Notes under the pieces: generated by a model
What the model was told of the DNA's origin: nothing
Database searches by the model: none
The model's input: only the letters and a program-made list of their open reading frames with translations
Part shown: positions 1 to 9,215 of the stretch, piece after piece
How the letters are laid out: every line of letters starts with the position of its first letter
Numbering within the stretch: position 1 is the stretch's first letter
Assembly: GCA_001898165.1 (NCBI GenBank)
Contig: MKTD01000060.1
Coordinates: forward strand, 1-64,000
Source of the DNA: Bacteroidia bacterium 43-41
GTDB lineage: Bacteria; Bacteroidota; Bacteroidia; Bacteroidales; Dysgonomonadaceae
DNA length: 64,000 bases
Direction of reading: 5' to 3'
Made by a program: the position numbers and the translations under genes

Positions 1-42
1 TATTTATTAGGCTAAAGTAATGTAAACTAACTCTAAAAGGGT

Positions 43-1299
43 TTATTCATACCGAAAAAAAGGATTTATAGAGGAAATATAGTAAATTTTCCAATTCCCC
101 GCTTCTTTTACATAAACTTCCGGAGCGGAATATACGATGGCTTGTCCCGCGGCATTGGTCAGCCGGTTCAGGTTGTCGTACTGGAAACTTTCGGTTTTAC
201 TCCGGGTGTTGTCCGTCCGGCTGGTCAGATTTCCCCCGGTCATATCAAAATCATATGTGAAGTTCTGTATGCTCCCCGCCGTCCTGCCGGTGGGCATTCC
301 GTAAGCGGTATAGCCGTAAGTGCGTGCCATTGTACCGGTGGTGGCTCTGGTGGGCTGTCCCAACGCGTTTTCTTCGGTCAGTTTCCAGATGCTTGTGGTG
401 TTGTTGAGTTTGATCTCCGTATTGTGTCCGTTGGCATATACAAAGTTTTCGGTGCCTATACTCCCGTTCTGGGAAGTATGTTGCACACTCGATACATTTC
501 CTGCCGCATAAGCGGATGTTTTCAAGAGGTACTTCCCATCCGGCGCGTTTTCCTGCGCCGTAGCCGGCCGGTCGTACGAATCATACGTGAAAACAGCAGA
601 CGTTCCGTTGGTGTCGTACGTCCAGCGAGTTTCACCCGTTTTGTTTGCCCCGTTTGCTCCGGTGTACGTGATTTTTGTAAGCGGGAGCCGCGTGGTAGCA
701 TCGTAAGAGATATCCTCCTTGTCTGTCCACGAACTTCCCCAGCGCGTACGTGTTACCGTTTTTACCAGCGGCTGCCCCGAAATAAACCGGGTGGGCGTAA
801 CCGACGTATAATAGGTTTGGGTGGTTACGGTAGTAAGCGCCGATCCTATGTTTTGTGTAACCTGTGTGGGATTATTGTATGCGTCATACTGGTAACTTCC
901 CGATGTCCATACATTCCAGGTCGCCGAATTTCACTTTTTTATAGAACGTTGAACGTGGGACAGACGAAGAAGCATATTGATAGGTAAAGCTGTTTTCCGA
1001 AAGAGCGTAAACATTATAGCCCGAAGTGCTTGCATAGCACAGTTCGGTTTTCGCTTCGCCGTTTATATCAAACGTGTGGACGTAAGTATCTTCGCAGGTC
1101 GAATGCGAAAAGAGGGTATTTTCACTCAGCAGGTTGCCCGCATTCAGGTCTATCAATGCAAAGTAAGAAGTACGGTCCTGGTTATCGAACGTTTTGTTAT
1201 GCGAAACACTCAGCAACTGCACTTTGCCATCCCCTTTGAAATCCCCGAAGTAATAACTTCTCGATATCGGACTGTAATAATAATCATCACTGTTAACCT
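43..1299 (-). pseudogene. RHS/YD-repeat protein remnant, frameshifted and truncated
   Basis: Reading the minus strand gives a continuous RHS-like polypeptide with YD-type repeats such as FTYDSYDRPATAQ, FTYDFDMTGGNLTSR and FQYDNLNRLTNAAGQ. The upstream part (about 1299 to 885) contains an integrin/VCBS-like stretch, GDFKGDGKVQLL. The two parts are in different frames; the switch lies near an A6 run in the coding strand (plus positions 935-940). Upstream an in-frame TAG ends the similarity near 1299, and there is no signal peptide or start. The 3' end stops after the last YD repeat without the usual conserved core end or toxin tip. I read it as a dead fragment of a secreted or surface RHS protein. 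A sequencing error could explain the frameshift but not the missing ends. Confidence 0.75.
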
Positions 1300-1405
1300 A
1301 ATCTTTTCACCAACCACCGTAACTTTGCCATATAATTGAATCAACACAAGTGCGCATAGTGGAGTATTAATTACAACAAACAGTTTTAGTATTAATAATT
1401 TAAAC

Positions 1406-1413
1406 TATTTTTG
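1406..1413 (+). promoter_or_regulatory. Possible -7 promoter box for the CarboxypepD_reg-like gene
   Basis: TATTTTTG matches the Bacteroidetes -7 consensus TAnnTTTG and lies about 60 bases before the start codon at 1475. A T-rich stretch at 1384-1387 could serve as a weak -33 element. The rest of 1300-1474 shows nothing else I can identify. Confidence 0.4.
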
Positions 1414-1474
1414 TAAAATAAAAAATCAGAATTTAAAGAATTTAAGCAGCCGAAGGCGGAATTCACAAACTGAA

Positions 1475-3391
1475 ATGAGATACCTAAGACCATTGCTTTT
1501 CTGCATATTTTTGACAACCCGGCTACTCGTCAACGGGCAAACAATGCATATCAAAGGAGTAACACAAAATGCCGATGATGGAGAGGCGATACCTAACATA
1601 ACCATACTCACTAAGGATGGAAAAATAGGGACAGCTACTAACCACAGTGGGGAGTTCTCTTTATCCATACCCCATTCCTTTGTAGATTCCTATTTGTTTT
1701 TTTCCGGCATTGGATTCAAAAGAGACAGTATTTTAATTACTAAAGATACCAACGAATATATTATTAAACTGCGTTCCGAGATTTATGTTTTACAAGAAGT
1801 CTATGTGATACCGGATTCCACATTGTTCACATTATTGAAAAAGGCATTTAACAAGATCGCGGATAATTACCCTGCCCGGCCGTCATCTTATTTCGGTTTT
1901 TATCGTGAAAGCATCCAGGATGAGAATAATGAGCATATAGACTTTACAGAGTCCGTTCTACATATTTATAAAAATTCATATATTCAACCCTCCGGCCTTC
2001 CAGGACAAATAGAAATTATGAAATCCAGAAAACGAAAGTTTAAAAATAGTGGAAGCTTTTATCTTGGCGGCCCTTTTCTCATCATCGATATGGACGCGAT
2101 ACTCAACAAGAGAAAATGTATCGATCCCCGCCATTTCAATGAATATGAATACCAATTCAACGGGCTTGTGTCTAAAGGAGCCCACTCTTTTTACAGCATA
2201 AGCTGGAAAAAAAAGAACTCAAGAAGAAGTATAAATAACGCGACCATGTATATTGAAAAAGAGAGTTTGGCTTATGCTGAATTTGCGGAAGACAATATAG
2301 AGTTATCATCACAGCCAAGAGTAAAAGATGTTCGAATCAGTCAACAAGTAATATATGATAAAATAGACAACCGTTGGTACTTAAAATATCTGACATACAA
2401 AAACAGTCATACCGATAAAATTGGGAACAAAACACGTCTCGGAATAGTAGAATATGTGACCACCACAACTCAATTTGAAGATGTTATGCCTATCCCGTTT
2501 GAAAGAAGGCTGGGACAAACCGAGCCGATTGCCCAAAAAGCGGAAGATTACAGTAAAAGTAAATGGACTGATTACGATTCCATTGAGAACGATGAAAAAT
2601 TGGCTGCTATCTTCACCTTTTCACCACAAGTATCCGACAATATTTTCCATTCGCCGATATCGCCAAAGCAACACGTCAGGAATGCTTTTTTTACTGTTCT
2701 CCCTAAATTAAATATCGAGTATGGAATATCGTCACGAAGAATTGATATCCCGTCAAATCCCGTAAGCATTACTTTTATCCCGAATAAAAATACTCGTCTT
2801 TTTGAACTTAATAAATCCGATAATTTCACGGAGGATATATTTTTTCTTGAAACATTGGTGGGATACAGGATAAGGAAAAATTTCAATGTTTTTTATTCAG
2901 GAATTACCGATATCGGAAATAAACGTATGCACTCCTCATTATGGAATGTGGGATTTGAATACAGAAAAAACATTAAGCAGCAGGGCTTTCCTCTATTTTT
3001 ACAAGGTGCGGTTGCATTTACCAGTATGGGAAATTATGTTGATATGGGTGTTCAGGATAATCACGGGCCATTTACATTTAATGGGAAAAATTTTAATTCA
3101 GATAAAATTGAATTCGATTATGGCGTGAAACAGTTGGCAATTACACCCGAGTTTTCAATAAAAAAAGAAATAAGTCGTTTTTGGGGCGTTAAGCTGTTTG
3201 TAAAATATTATATTCCCATAGCTTCAAAAGATGTTCTTAGAGTGAAAGAAAAAGATGGCTTTTTTTTGACCAGAAAAGAAACAGGCATTGATAAAAAAAG
3301 TGAGACAATCAACATAAATAATTCTTATGATCCTTGGGAATCATTTGAAATTAGCCAGTTTAATGTGGGTATAATGATTACATTTAATTAA
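1475..3391 (+). CDS. CarboxypepD_reg-like domain outer-membrane-associated protein
   Basis: The 638-residue product has an N-terminal signal peptide (about residues 1-22, ending in NGQ). A carboxypeptidase-regulatory-like Ig fold follows (about 24-110; the IKGVTQNADDGEAIPNITI stretch resembles the SusC N-terminal domain). The remaining 500 residues have alternating beta-strand character and end in a beta-rich segment closing with IMITFN, as in outer-membrane barrels. There is no TonB plug and no SusC signature. This fits the Bacteroidetes group annotated as carboxypeptidase-like regulatory domain proteins (DUF5686-like), whose function is poorly known. It stands alone, with its own promoter-like box upstream. 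Family placement is fairly safe; no specific role can be claimed. Confidence 0.7.
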   Translation: MRYLRPLLFCIFLTTRLLVNGQTMHIKGVTQNADDGEAIPNITILTKDGKIGTATNHSGEFSLSIPHSFVDSYLFFSGIGFKRDSILITKDTNEYIIKLRSEIYVLQEVYVIPDSTLFTLLKKAFNKIADNYPARPSSYFGFYRESIQDENNEHIDFTESVLHIYKNSYIQPSGLPGQIEIMKSRKRKFKNSGSFYLGGPFLIIDMDAILNKRKCIDPRHFNEYEYQFNGLVSKGAHSFYSISWKKKNSRRSINNATMYIEKESLAYAEFAEDNIELSSQPRVKDVRISQQVIYDKIDNRWYLKYLTYKNSHTDKIGNKTRLGIVEYVTTTTQFEDVMPIPFERRLGQTEPIAQKAEDYSKSKWTDYDSIENDEKLAAIFTFSPQVSDNIFHSPISPKQHVRNAFFTVLPKLNIEYGISSRRIDIPSNPVSITFIPNKNTRLFELNKSDNFTEDIFFLETLVGYRIRKNFNVFYSGITDIGNKRMHSSLWNVGFEYRKNIKQQGFPLFLQGAVAFTSMGNYVDMGVQDNHGPFTFNGKNFNSDKIEFDYGVKQLAITPEFSIKKEISRFWGVKLFVKYYIPIASKDVLRVKEKDGFFLTRKETGIDKKSETININNSYDPWESFEISQFNVGIMITFN

Positions 3392-3533
3392 TTTAATGTT
3401 CTCCATTTATCTGTTCGCAAAATTCACAAACCGTTTTGGGCGAAAAAGGCGATAAGAACAGTATAATCCGCAAATTCTATCAAACTGAAAAGTTTTTTAA
3501 AGGCTTTCGCTACCAAAAAATTATAAAATTCTG

Positions 3534-3541
3534 TACCTTTG
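3534..3541 (+). promoter_or_regulatory. Possible -7 promoter box for the GDPD-HD-hemW cluster
   Basis: TACCTTTG is an exact match to TAnnTTTG, placed about 60 bases before the chosen ATG at 3604. No clear -33 TTTG sits at the usual distance, so the call rests on the -7 box and position. Confidence 0.45.
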
Positions 3542-3603
3542 AAGCAGAATCATAAATAAATTAGTAAAAAATGGAAAACTTATTCAGTATAAATTCAACC
3601 ATC

Positions 3604-4380
3604 ATGAATCGAAAGAATTTAATTATCACCCTGTTCTTTTTGTCGTTTGCATTTTCCGCTACATCGCAGGAAGTGATTGCGCATCGCGGATATTGGAAAG
3701 CAGACGGCTCAGCACAAAACTCCATTGCTTCCTTAATGAAGGCTGACGCCATAGGTGTTTTCGGCTCCGAAGTCGATGTCTGGTTATCGTCGGACGGTGT
3801 GCCTGTGATAAATCACGATGCCGATGTGCTGCTCAACGGGGAAAAATTATCGGTCCAGGACACTCCGGCCGCCACACTCAAAAAGGTGAAATTAGCGAAC
3901 GGCGAGCCGTTACCTACGTTGGAAGAGTATTTAAACGCGTTTGAAAAATGCAGGAACATCAAGCTGATCGTCGAATTAAAGACGCACAGGGAGAAAAAAA
4001 TGGAGGACGAACTGGTCGAAAAGGTGATTAAAATGATTCACGACAGAGGCCTGCAAAGCCGGGTAGAATATATTTCATTCGGCATTAACTTCGTTAATCA
4101 GGTAAGGAAACTTGATCCGGAAGCGCCGGTATATTACCTCAACGGAGACCTCTCTCCCCGGGTAATCAAAGCGATGGGCGCCGCCGGTATAGACTATCAT
4201 TTCAATGTGTTAATAAAGAATCCAAACTGGGTAAAAGAATCGCACGATCTCGGACTGAAGGTGAATGTATGGACGGTAAATACACCCGAAGATGTCCGGA
4301 AAATGCTCGATTTAAAAGTTGACTTCATAACGACGGATGAACCGCTGTTAACTGAGGAACTGATAAACAACCGAAAATGA
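3604..4380 (+). CDS. Glycerophosphodiester phosphodiesterase family protein
   Basis: The protein belongs to the GDPD family, TIM-barrel enzymes that hydrolyse glycerophosphodiesters to glycerol 3-phosphate and an alcohol. The family start motif is visible (VIAHRGYWKADGSAQNSIAS), with the metal-binding pair EVDVW and the catalytic-type HD in INHDADV. The C-terminal VNVWTVN and DFITTDEP strands are typical. I chose ATG 3604 rather than 3571 because it begins directly with a signal peptide (MNRKNLIITLFFLSFAFSATSQ), so the enzyme is probably periplasmic. The stop overlaps the next start by ATGA, indicating translational coupling. The exact substrate is unknown. Confidence 0.88.
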   Translation: MNRKNLIITLFFLSFAFSATSQEVIAHRGYWKADGSAQNSIASLMKADAIGVFGSEVDVWLSSDGVPVINHDADVLLNGEKLSVQDTPAATLKKVKLANGEPLPTLEEYLNAFEKCRNIKLIVELKTHREKKMEDELVEKVIKMIHDRGLQSRVEYISFGINFVNQVRKLDPEAPVYYLNGDLSPRVIKAMGAAGIDYHFNVLIKNPNWVKESHDLGLKVNVWTVNTPEDVRKMLDLKVDFITTDEPLLTEELINNRK

Positions 4381-4808
4381 CTTTACAGGAACAACTCATA
4401 CGGGCGACCGATATCGCCATTGAAGTGCACACGGGACATTACGATAAAAACGGGCAGCCTTATCTCGGGCATGTTTTGCGCGTGATGAGCGCCGGACATA
4501 CTTTACAGGAGAAAATTGTCGGTGCGCTGCACGATGTGGTGGAAGACTCGGACCGGACACTGGAGGATCTGGCCGGAGAAGGTTTTTCACCGGAGATATT
4601 GGATGCGGTTAATGCTATGACGCATGACGACTCGGAAACATACGATGAGTATCTGATGCGCGTAACGAAAAACCCCGTTGCTGTCCGTGTAAAAATGAAC
4701 GATTTGTCGGATAACATGGACATCCGCCGCCTCAAAGAGCTCAACGACACCACCGTTTCCCGGATCCGGAAGTATTTAAAAGCGTATAAATTCCTGACGG
4801 AAGCCTGA
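4377..4808 (+). CDS. HD-domain phosphohydrolase, small SpoT/MESH1-like
   Basis: The 143-residue protein consists of one HD domain. Visible ligands are H in YLGHVLRVM, the HD pair in GALHDVVEDSDRT, and a late aspartate in RVKMNDLSDNMD. The arrangement resembles the hydrolase part of RelA/SpoT and small stand-alone (p)ppGpp hydrolases; the closing KMNDLSDNMD in particular is similar to that in SpoT. No synthetase domain is present. It overlaps both neighbours (ATGA with the GDPD gene, TGATG with hemW), so the three are probably co-translated. Alarmone hydrolysis is inference; other nucleotide substrates are possible. Confidence 0.8.
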   Translation: MTLQEQLIRATDIAIEVHTGHYDKNGQPYLGHVLRVMSAGHTLQEKIVGALHDVVEDSDRTLEDLAGEGFSPEILDAVNAMTHDDSETYDEYLMRVTKNPVAVRVKMNDLSDNMDIRRLKELNDTTVSRIRKYLKAYKFLTEA

Positions 4809-5935
4809 TGGCCGGCATTTACATCCATATCCCTTTTTGCAAAACACGGTGCGTTTACTGTGACTTTTATAAGGAGACCGACGAAAGTGAAATAGGAACT
4901 TTTGTAAAAACCCTTTGTACAGAAGCTATACAAAGAAAAAGCGAAGTGCCGGAACCCGTAAAGACCATTTATTTCGGGGGTGGGACGCCATCGAGATTAA
5001 GCAAACAACATTTCGAAGAGATTTTCGAAACGCTTTTCTCCCGGTTTTCGATAGAGGATGATGCTGAGATCACGCTGGAAGCTAATCCCGACGATCTTTC
5101 GGAAGATTATATACAACTGCTCCACAAATTACCTTTCAACCGGATCAGTATAGGAATTCAAAGTTTCAACGACGACGAGTTGAGGTTTTTAAGCCGGCGG
5201 CACTCGTCACGCCAGGCTGTAGAGGCAGTCAAGCTCTGCCAACAAGCCGGATTTGATAATATCAGCATCGATCTGATGTATGGCCTGCCCCGTCAAACAC
5301 CCGGAATCTGGAAGGAAAATCTGCAACAAGCCTGTGAGTTGAACGTTCAGCACATCTCGGCATATCACCTTATTTACGAAAAGCAGACCAAACTTTATTC
5401 ATTGTTGCAAAAAGGCAGGGTACGGCCCGTTACCGACGAAACAAGCACGGAAATGTTCTCCACGCTTATCGATACGCTTGCCCAAAACAGTTTTGAACAC
5501 TACGAGATCTCCAATTTTGCTAAGAACGGGTTGTACTCCAAACACAACACATCGTATTGGAAAAACGAGAAATACATGGGGCTGGGGCCTTCGGCACACT
5601 CATACGATGGTGAAAACCGTAGGTGGAATATGGCTTCGCTCGAGAAATATACCGCTGCGATTCAATCCGGAAAACTTTTACAGGAATCGGAAAAATTAAC
5701 ATTCGCTCAAAAATACAACGAATTTATCCTAACCGGATTACGTACGATGTGGGGAGTGGATTTAGACCTGCTGGAAGAAAGATTCGGACAAGAACTGTCC
5801 GGTTACTGCCTGCAAAATGCCCGGAAATTCATCCGTGAAGGCCTCCTTGCTATTAAAGACAATTCACTGATACTTACCCGGGAAGGTATTTTTATTTCCG
5901 ACGGGATTATGAGTGAGTTGATGCGGGTGGAATAG
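4808..5935 (+). CDS. hemW: Radical SAM heme chaperone HemW
   Basis: HemW binds heme and a [4Fe-4S] cluster and is thought to deliver heme to respiratory enzymes; it was formerly mis-annotated as coproporphyrinogen III oxidase. The radical SAM motif with spacing C-x3-C-x2-C is at residues 11-18 (CKTRCVYC), followed by the SAM-binding FGGGTPS stretch. The family motif SIGIQSF and the C-terminal HemN-like domain (EFILTGLRTMWGVDL) are present. At 375 residues it has normal HemW length and lacks the N-terminal extension of true HemN. A possible client in this window is the cytochrome bd oxidase encoded at 60.4-63.2 kb. Confidence 0.93.
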   Translation: MAGIYIHIPFCKTRCVYCDFYKETDESEIGTFVKTLCTEAIQRKSEVPEPVKTIYFGGGTPSRLSKQHFEEIFETLFSRFSIEDDAEITLEANPDDLSEDYIQLLHKLPFNRISIGIQSFNDDELRFLSRRHSSRQAVEAVKLCQQAGFDNISIDLMYGLPRQTPGIWKENLQQACELNVQHISAYHLIYEKQTKLYSLLQKGRVRPVTDETSTEMFSTLIDTLAQNSFEHYEISNFAKNGLYSKHNTSYWKNEKYMGLGPSAHSYDGENRRWNMASLEKYTAAIQSGKLLQESEKLTFAQKYNEFILTGLRTMWGVDLDLLEERFGQELSGYCLQNARKFIREGLLAIKDNSLILTREGIFISDGIMSELMRVE

Positions 5936-5936
5936 G

Positions 5937-6740
5937 CTAATAGTACTTACTGTATATTTTTCCAAATTCTTTCGAATTCCGGAATCGTGAAAGCCAGGCG
6001 TTCAGGCTATCCAATAAAACGGGCGAATCCTTCCGTACTGCCCACGATTCCAGTTGCGTGAAACTGATGTCCGTCTCCACGTCAATCTCCGGCATCTGTT
6101 CGGCAAGTCGCTTCGCAACCACTTCGTCACAAACCGTAAAATCAATATCACCGCCTGCCACCATCATCACCAGTTGTTCCGTTTCGTAAACATCGTTTTG
6201 CACTACAAAAATGGTATCTCCTATCTCGCGGGAAAGGTTTTGCAAACGTAAAATAACGGGCGAGCCTCTATGCACGTGAATGGTTTTCCCGGCTAAATCC
6301 AGGTGCTGGCGGATGGGTGCAAGTTTTCGCTGTACAAGCACCTGTTTGTTCAGGTTGATGGATTCGGTAAAGCCAAACTGCTGACGCAATTGCGTGTTCA
6401 CGGGGATGTTCCGGGCAACAATATCGTACTTCCCCTGTTCCAGCCCCTGAAGATTTTCATCCAGGCTGTTTTCCAGAAAGATATTCGCCTTCAGCTTCCA
6501 ATCCCGTTCCAGGGCTTTGATGAGTTCATACTGAAATCCGGAAATTGAGTCGCCGGAAACACGATACCCAACAGGGTTATAATCGGTAACGATATTCAGT
6601 TTCCCGCTTTTTATTATCTCAGGGAAATCCCTGGGCAAAGTAATCTCAGCCCTGTTAGAAACGTTATAGAGCAGCACCATCAGGAAAACGGCAATAACTA
6701 AAAGTACGCCGTAGATTACAATTGTTTTTTTCGGTTTCAC
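5937..6740 (-). CDS. Membrane-anchored periplasmic solute-binding protein, SBP_bac_3 fold
   Basis: The product has one N-terminal transmembrane anchor (IVIYGVLLVIAVFLMVLLY) and then a two-lobed periplasmic binding domain of the amino-acid-binding type (IIKSGKLNIVTDYNPVGYR, GFQYELIKALERDWKL, LEQGKYDIVARNIPVN). It resembles the N-terminal domain of MltF but ends without a lytic transglycosylase domain. I chose GTG 6740, which gives a basic MKPKKT start just before the anchor. The longer frame begins at a TTG inside the porin gene and adds residues unlike a signal. It directly follows the porin and may share its transcript. The ligand is unknown. Confidence 0.7.
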   Translation of the reverse strand: MKPKKTIVIYGVLLVIAVFLMVLLYNVSNRAEITLPRDFPEIIKSGKLNIVTDYNPVGYRVSGDSISGFQYELIKALERDWKLKANIFLENSLDENLQGLEQGKYDIVARNIPVNTQLRQQFGFTESINLNKQVLVQRKLAPIRQHLDLAGKTIHVHRGSPVILRLQNLSREIGDTIFVVQNDVYETEQLVMMVAGGDIDFTVCDEVVAKRLAEQMPEIDVETDISFTQLESWAVRKDSPVLLDSLNAWLSRFRNSKEFGKIYSKYY

Positions 6741-6765
6741 AGCGAGGCAAATTAAGAAACAGTTT

Positions 6766-8817
6766 CTAATTGTGCAAGTCAACCGAGAGTCCCAGTTTAA
6801 TCATCATCGGGTTAACCGGGTAGCCGGGCAACGAAAAATATTCACGCGGTTTCCAAACAGCGGACGCTGCATTGTAAAGCATCACAAAAAAACGGGTTTG
6901 CTTAAGATGCATGTTGGCATAAACCGTTGCGATAGGATAATTTCCAATCTCTTTTTCCCGCTGATTGTAAAATTGAAGTAAAGCCGGTTCGTACCCGGGA
7001 GAAAAATAAGAAGTATGATAATGTGCATCTACTCCAAACTGCAACGTCAATTCTTTAGCTATCAATGCCTTTAAGTACATGTTTGAATAAATACTTACCA
7101 TAGGGACCGGAATAACCTCCTGATCACTTGACGTTTGATACACCACCTGGTTATCCCAGTTAAAAATGCCCAGTTTCATATACTGATCTACCCTGACGGA
7201 TAAAACCTGCACGTTTGAAGAGTGCTGGGCAATATTCCTGTCTTTGTCGAAATAGATATAATTCTGCAAATTTTCCACTCCGGCGCTCAAGGTTGTGTTG
7301 GTGAACGGAATATAAAGTTTACCTCCTAAAAACACCCTCCGCGTATCGCCGAAGTTTTTGTCCCACCAAAAATACTTGGAGTGGTAGTGTTTTTGCAAAT
7401 AGTTGGTTGTTATATTTTTAACATAGGCATGACCGCTTAATAAGGTCCGTTTTCCGGCAATATTAAAACCTGTCTCAACCTCACCTTCCAGATTGAATTT
7501 TCCAAGGTCGGCACCCACCACCCCCAGATTGGCTTGTAGATTAAATCGGAGATTTTCGCCCTGTTGTTTGTTGAGAATCCCACCGATAAAAACCGAACTT
7601 TCACGGTGTTTTGTCCGGCCAATCGTCGTGTTAACGGAATCGATCATCGAAAAATTACGAAGCTCGTGTTCAATATATCCCGTTAATCCGAACTTCACCC
7701 ACGGCTTGAATCCTTCGCGAAGCGACAATGCAAATGTATTTTTAAACGATGAGAACGTGGTGCTGTCATCAACGGCCGTATTGTAAAACCGGTTTGGATA
7801 AAACTGGTCGATACGCTGCATATCCTTACCTTCTACCGTTACCTGGGCCGTATCGTAGGAAAGGAACCGCCGGTCTTGTCCGGTATAATGCGATGTGAAA
7901 ATGGCACTCGCCACGGGTATAAATTCACTGCTATTGAGCGAATCCTTTTTCTGATCGCTGTAGCCGAGGTTGTATTTTCCCGAAAAGAACAACTGATCGG
8001 TTTTTATTTTATTCCACGTATTGGTAAATTTTACGGGAATATCAACGGTCGAAAAATTCTGCCCCACGGATTCCGGCTCCCGGATAAACCGTTCATCGGT
8101 AACCCCACCGTTTTCGAAATGCTTGAGGGTTGAGGTGGAGGCTAAAAAATGAGTTTCAAACCGGTCGCTCAGGTAATTACCGAAAAGACCCCAATCGTTG
8201 TGCTTGTTCTCCTGCGACTTATACAATCCTTTCGCATTGATTAGGTCCCCTTCCAGCCCTATGTTCAGGCGTTTACCGAAATTTGTCGTCAGCAAAGCCC
8301 TTAAACGCTGTTCCCTTAACGGACGGGTGCCTGCCGTCTGGTAATCCAGCTTGGCATAAGGTACCCGTGTATTGTAAAAAATCTGCTGTCCGGGAGATTT
8401 GTTATACGGTTTGTAGGCATCGTAGAACGGGAATTGACCCGTTTCGTCTCTTTCGAAAAATATTTTGGATATAAACGGCGAACCAACCGGCCCCAGATAT
8501 CCGCCTGCAACCGAATACCCATCGGGAACGGTAGTTTGCTGGAAGTTGTACTTCAGCGTATCCATCGGCACAATGATGCGATCCCCGCTTCTTGGGTGCA
8601 AATGCCACACCGTTGCAGCAGGCAGCTTCAGGTTGATGGTATCGAACGGCTCTTCGTGGCCATGATCAAGGCCTTGTGGAACCTGCCGGGGCAACAGATC
8701 AACCGAATCCGGATTAGTGGTCATCTGGGTGGAATCGGGCAATATAACGCGGGCCTGCGCCATGGAAGCCGAAACGCAAACACTTATCCATAGAGCTATG
8801 AATATCATTTTTTTCAT
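6766..8817 (-). CDS. Putative outer-membrane porin
   Basis: The 683-residue product begins with a signal peptide (MKKMIFIALWISVCVSASMAQA) and then shows the repeated amphipathic aromatic-ended strands of a beta-barrel across most of its length. It matches the Bacteroidetes 'putative porin' family (Porin_10 type), seen in stretches such as FNLQANLGVVGADLG and AGVENLQNYIYFDKDRN. ATG 8817 is preferred over the upstream TTG because it starts the signal peptide. The gene is immediately upstream of the solute-binding protein on the same strand. Pore specificity cannot be read from the sequence. Confidence 0.75.
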   Translation of the reverse strand: MKKMIFIALWISVCVSASMAQARVILPDSTQMTTNPDSVDLLPRQVPQGLDHGHEEPFDTINLKLPAATVWHLHPRSGDRIIVPMDTLKYNFQQTTVPDGYSVAGGYLGPVGSPFISKIFFERDETGQFPFYDAYKPYNKSPGQQIFYNTRVPYAKLDYQTAGTRPLREQRLRALLTTNFGKRLNIGLEGDLINAKGLYKSQENKHNDWGLFGNYLSDRFETHFLASTSTLKHFENGGVTDERFIREPESVGQNFSTVDIPVKFTNTWNKIKTDQLFFSGKYNLGYSDQKKDSLNSSEFIPVASAIFTSHYTGQDRRFLSYDTAQVTVEGKDMQRIDQFYPNRFYNTAVDDSTTFSSFKNTFALSLREGFKPWVKFGLTGYIEHELRNFSMIDSVNTTIGRTKHRESSVFIGGILNKQQGENLRFNLQANLGVVGADLGKFNLEGEVETGFNIAGKRTLLSGHAYVKNITTNYLQKHYHSKYFWWDKNFGDTRRVFLGGKLYIPFTNTTLSAGVENLQNYIYFDKDRNIAQHSSNVQVLSVRVDQYMKLGIFNWDNQVVYQTSSDQEVIPVPMVSIYSNMYLKALIAKELTLQFGVDAHYHTSYFSPGYEPALLQFYNQREKEIGNYPIATVYANMHLKQTRFFVMLYNAASAVWKPREYFSLPGYPVNPMMIKLGLSVDLHN

Positions 8818-9040
8818 AGGGTGCAAACTTACTTAAAATTTACGATATATAATTTAGAAACTGTTTTGAATTTTACGAATTATAGTTACACTTCTCTCTT
8901 TTATGCCGTTTTGTGCCCTTTTTCGCGTCTTTGAACCTTCCTTTCTTCCGTATAGCCCGTAGGGAGACGCTGCACAGTTGAATGATGAAGCGACCGAAAA
9001 ATAAAGATTATAGCCCCAAATAAAAAAATAAATATTTGTT
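8818..9040. other. Intergenic stretch upstream of the his leader
   Basis: This stretch lies between the divergent porin and his promoters. I see no ORF or RNA gene in it. It is AT-rich and contains AGAAACTGTTT followed by TGAATTTTACGAA at 8856-8879, resembling the sequence at 63942-63966. Confidence 0.5.
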
Positions 9041-9074
9041 TTTGTGTTGTATTAAAATTATTCTATTATCTTTG
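9041..9074 (+). promoter_or_regulatory. Promoter of the histidine operon
   Basis: TATCTTTG at 9067-9074 is an exact TAnnTTTG -7 box. TTTG at 9041-9044 lies 22 bases upstream, close to the usual 19-21 base spacing for the -33 element. Transcription would start near 9080, about 14 bases before the leader-peptide ATG. Confidence 0.65.
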
Positions 9075-9093
9075 CGTCATCAAAAAAGATAAA

Positions 9094-9150
9094 ATGAAAG
9101 TAAACAGGCTTCACCATCATCATTTTCATACTTGCAGTCAGGCGAGCTGA
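9094..9150 (+). CDS. hisL: His operon leader peptide (attenuator peptide)
   Basis: A short ORF of 18 codons reads MKVNRLHHHHFHTCSQAS and ends with TGA. Four consecutive His codons (9112-9123) and a fifth at 9127 sit just before a hairpin terminator and upstream of hisG. This is the standard architecture of a translation-monitored amino-acid attenuator: scarcity of charged tRNA-His would stall the ribosome on the His run. A TAnnTTTG promoter lies directly upstream. The name hisL is used by analogy with the enterobacterial leader; there need not be sequence homology. Confidence 0.85.
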   Translation: MKVNRLHHHHFHTCSQAS

Positions 9151-9215
9151 AATTGGTATGTATAAGCATGAATATATAACATAGACCCGTCTGAACACTT
9201 CAGGCGGGTTTTTTT
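9138..9215 (+). promoter_or_regulatory. His attenuator: antiterminator segment and intrinsic terminator
   Basis: The terminator stem is CCCGTCTGAA (9186-9195) against TTCAGGCGGG (9199-9208), with loop CAC, one G-U pair and a run of seven T (9209-9215). The heptamer TCAGGCG of its 3' arm (9200-9206) also occurs at 9138-9144 inside the leader ORF. The 5' arm can therefore pair with either copy (9138-9144 with 9188-9194). A ribosome stalled on the His codons leaves 9138-9144 free to form the antiterminator. A ribosome that reaches the stop codon at 9148 covers it and lets the terminator form. The pairing is seen directly; the mechanism is inference. Confidence 0.8.

Noticed and set aside
142-987. 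281-codon plus-strand frame opposite the RHS remnant
   Set aside because: It is antisense to clear YD-repeat coding sequence, rich in Arg/Gly/Val, and has no recognisable motif.
4460-4933. 157-codon minus-strand frame across the HD gene and hemW
   Set aside because: Antisense to two well-supported, overlapping genes; composition is that of a shadow frame.
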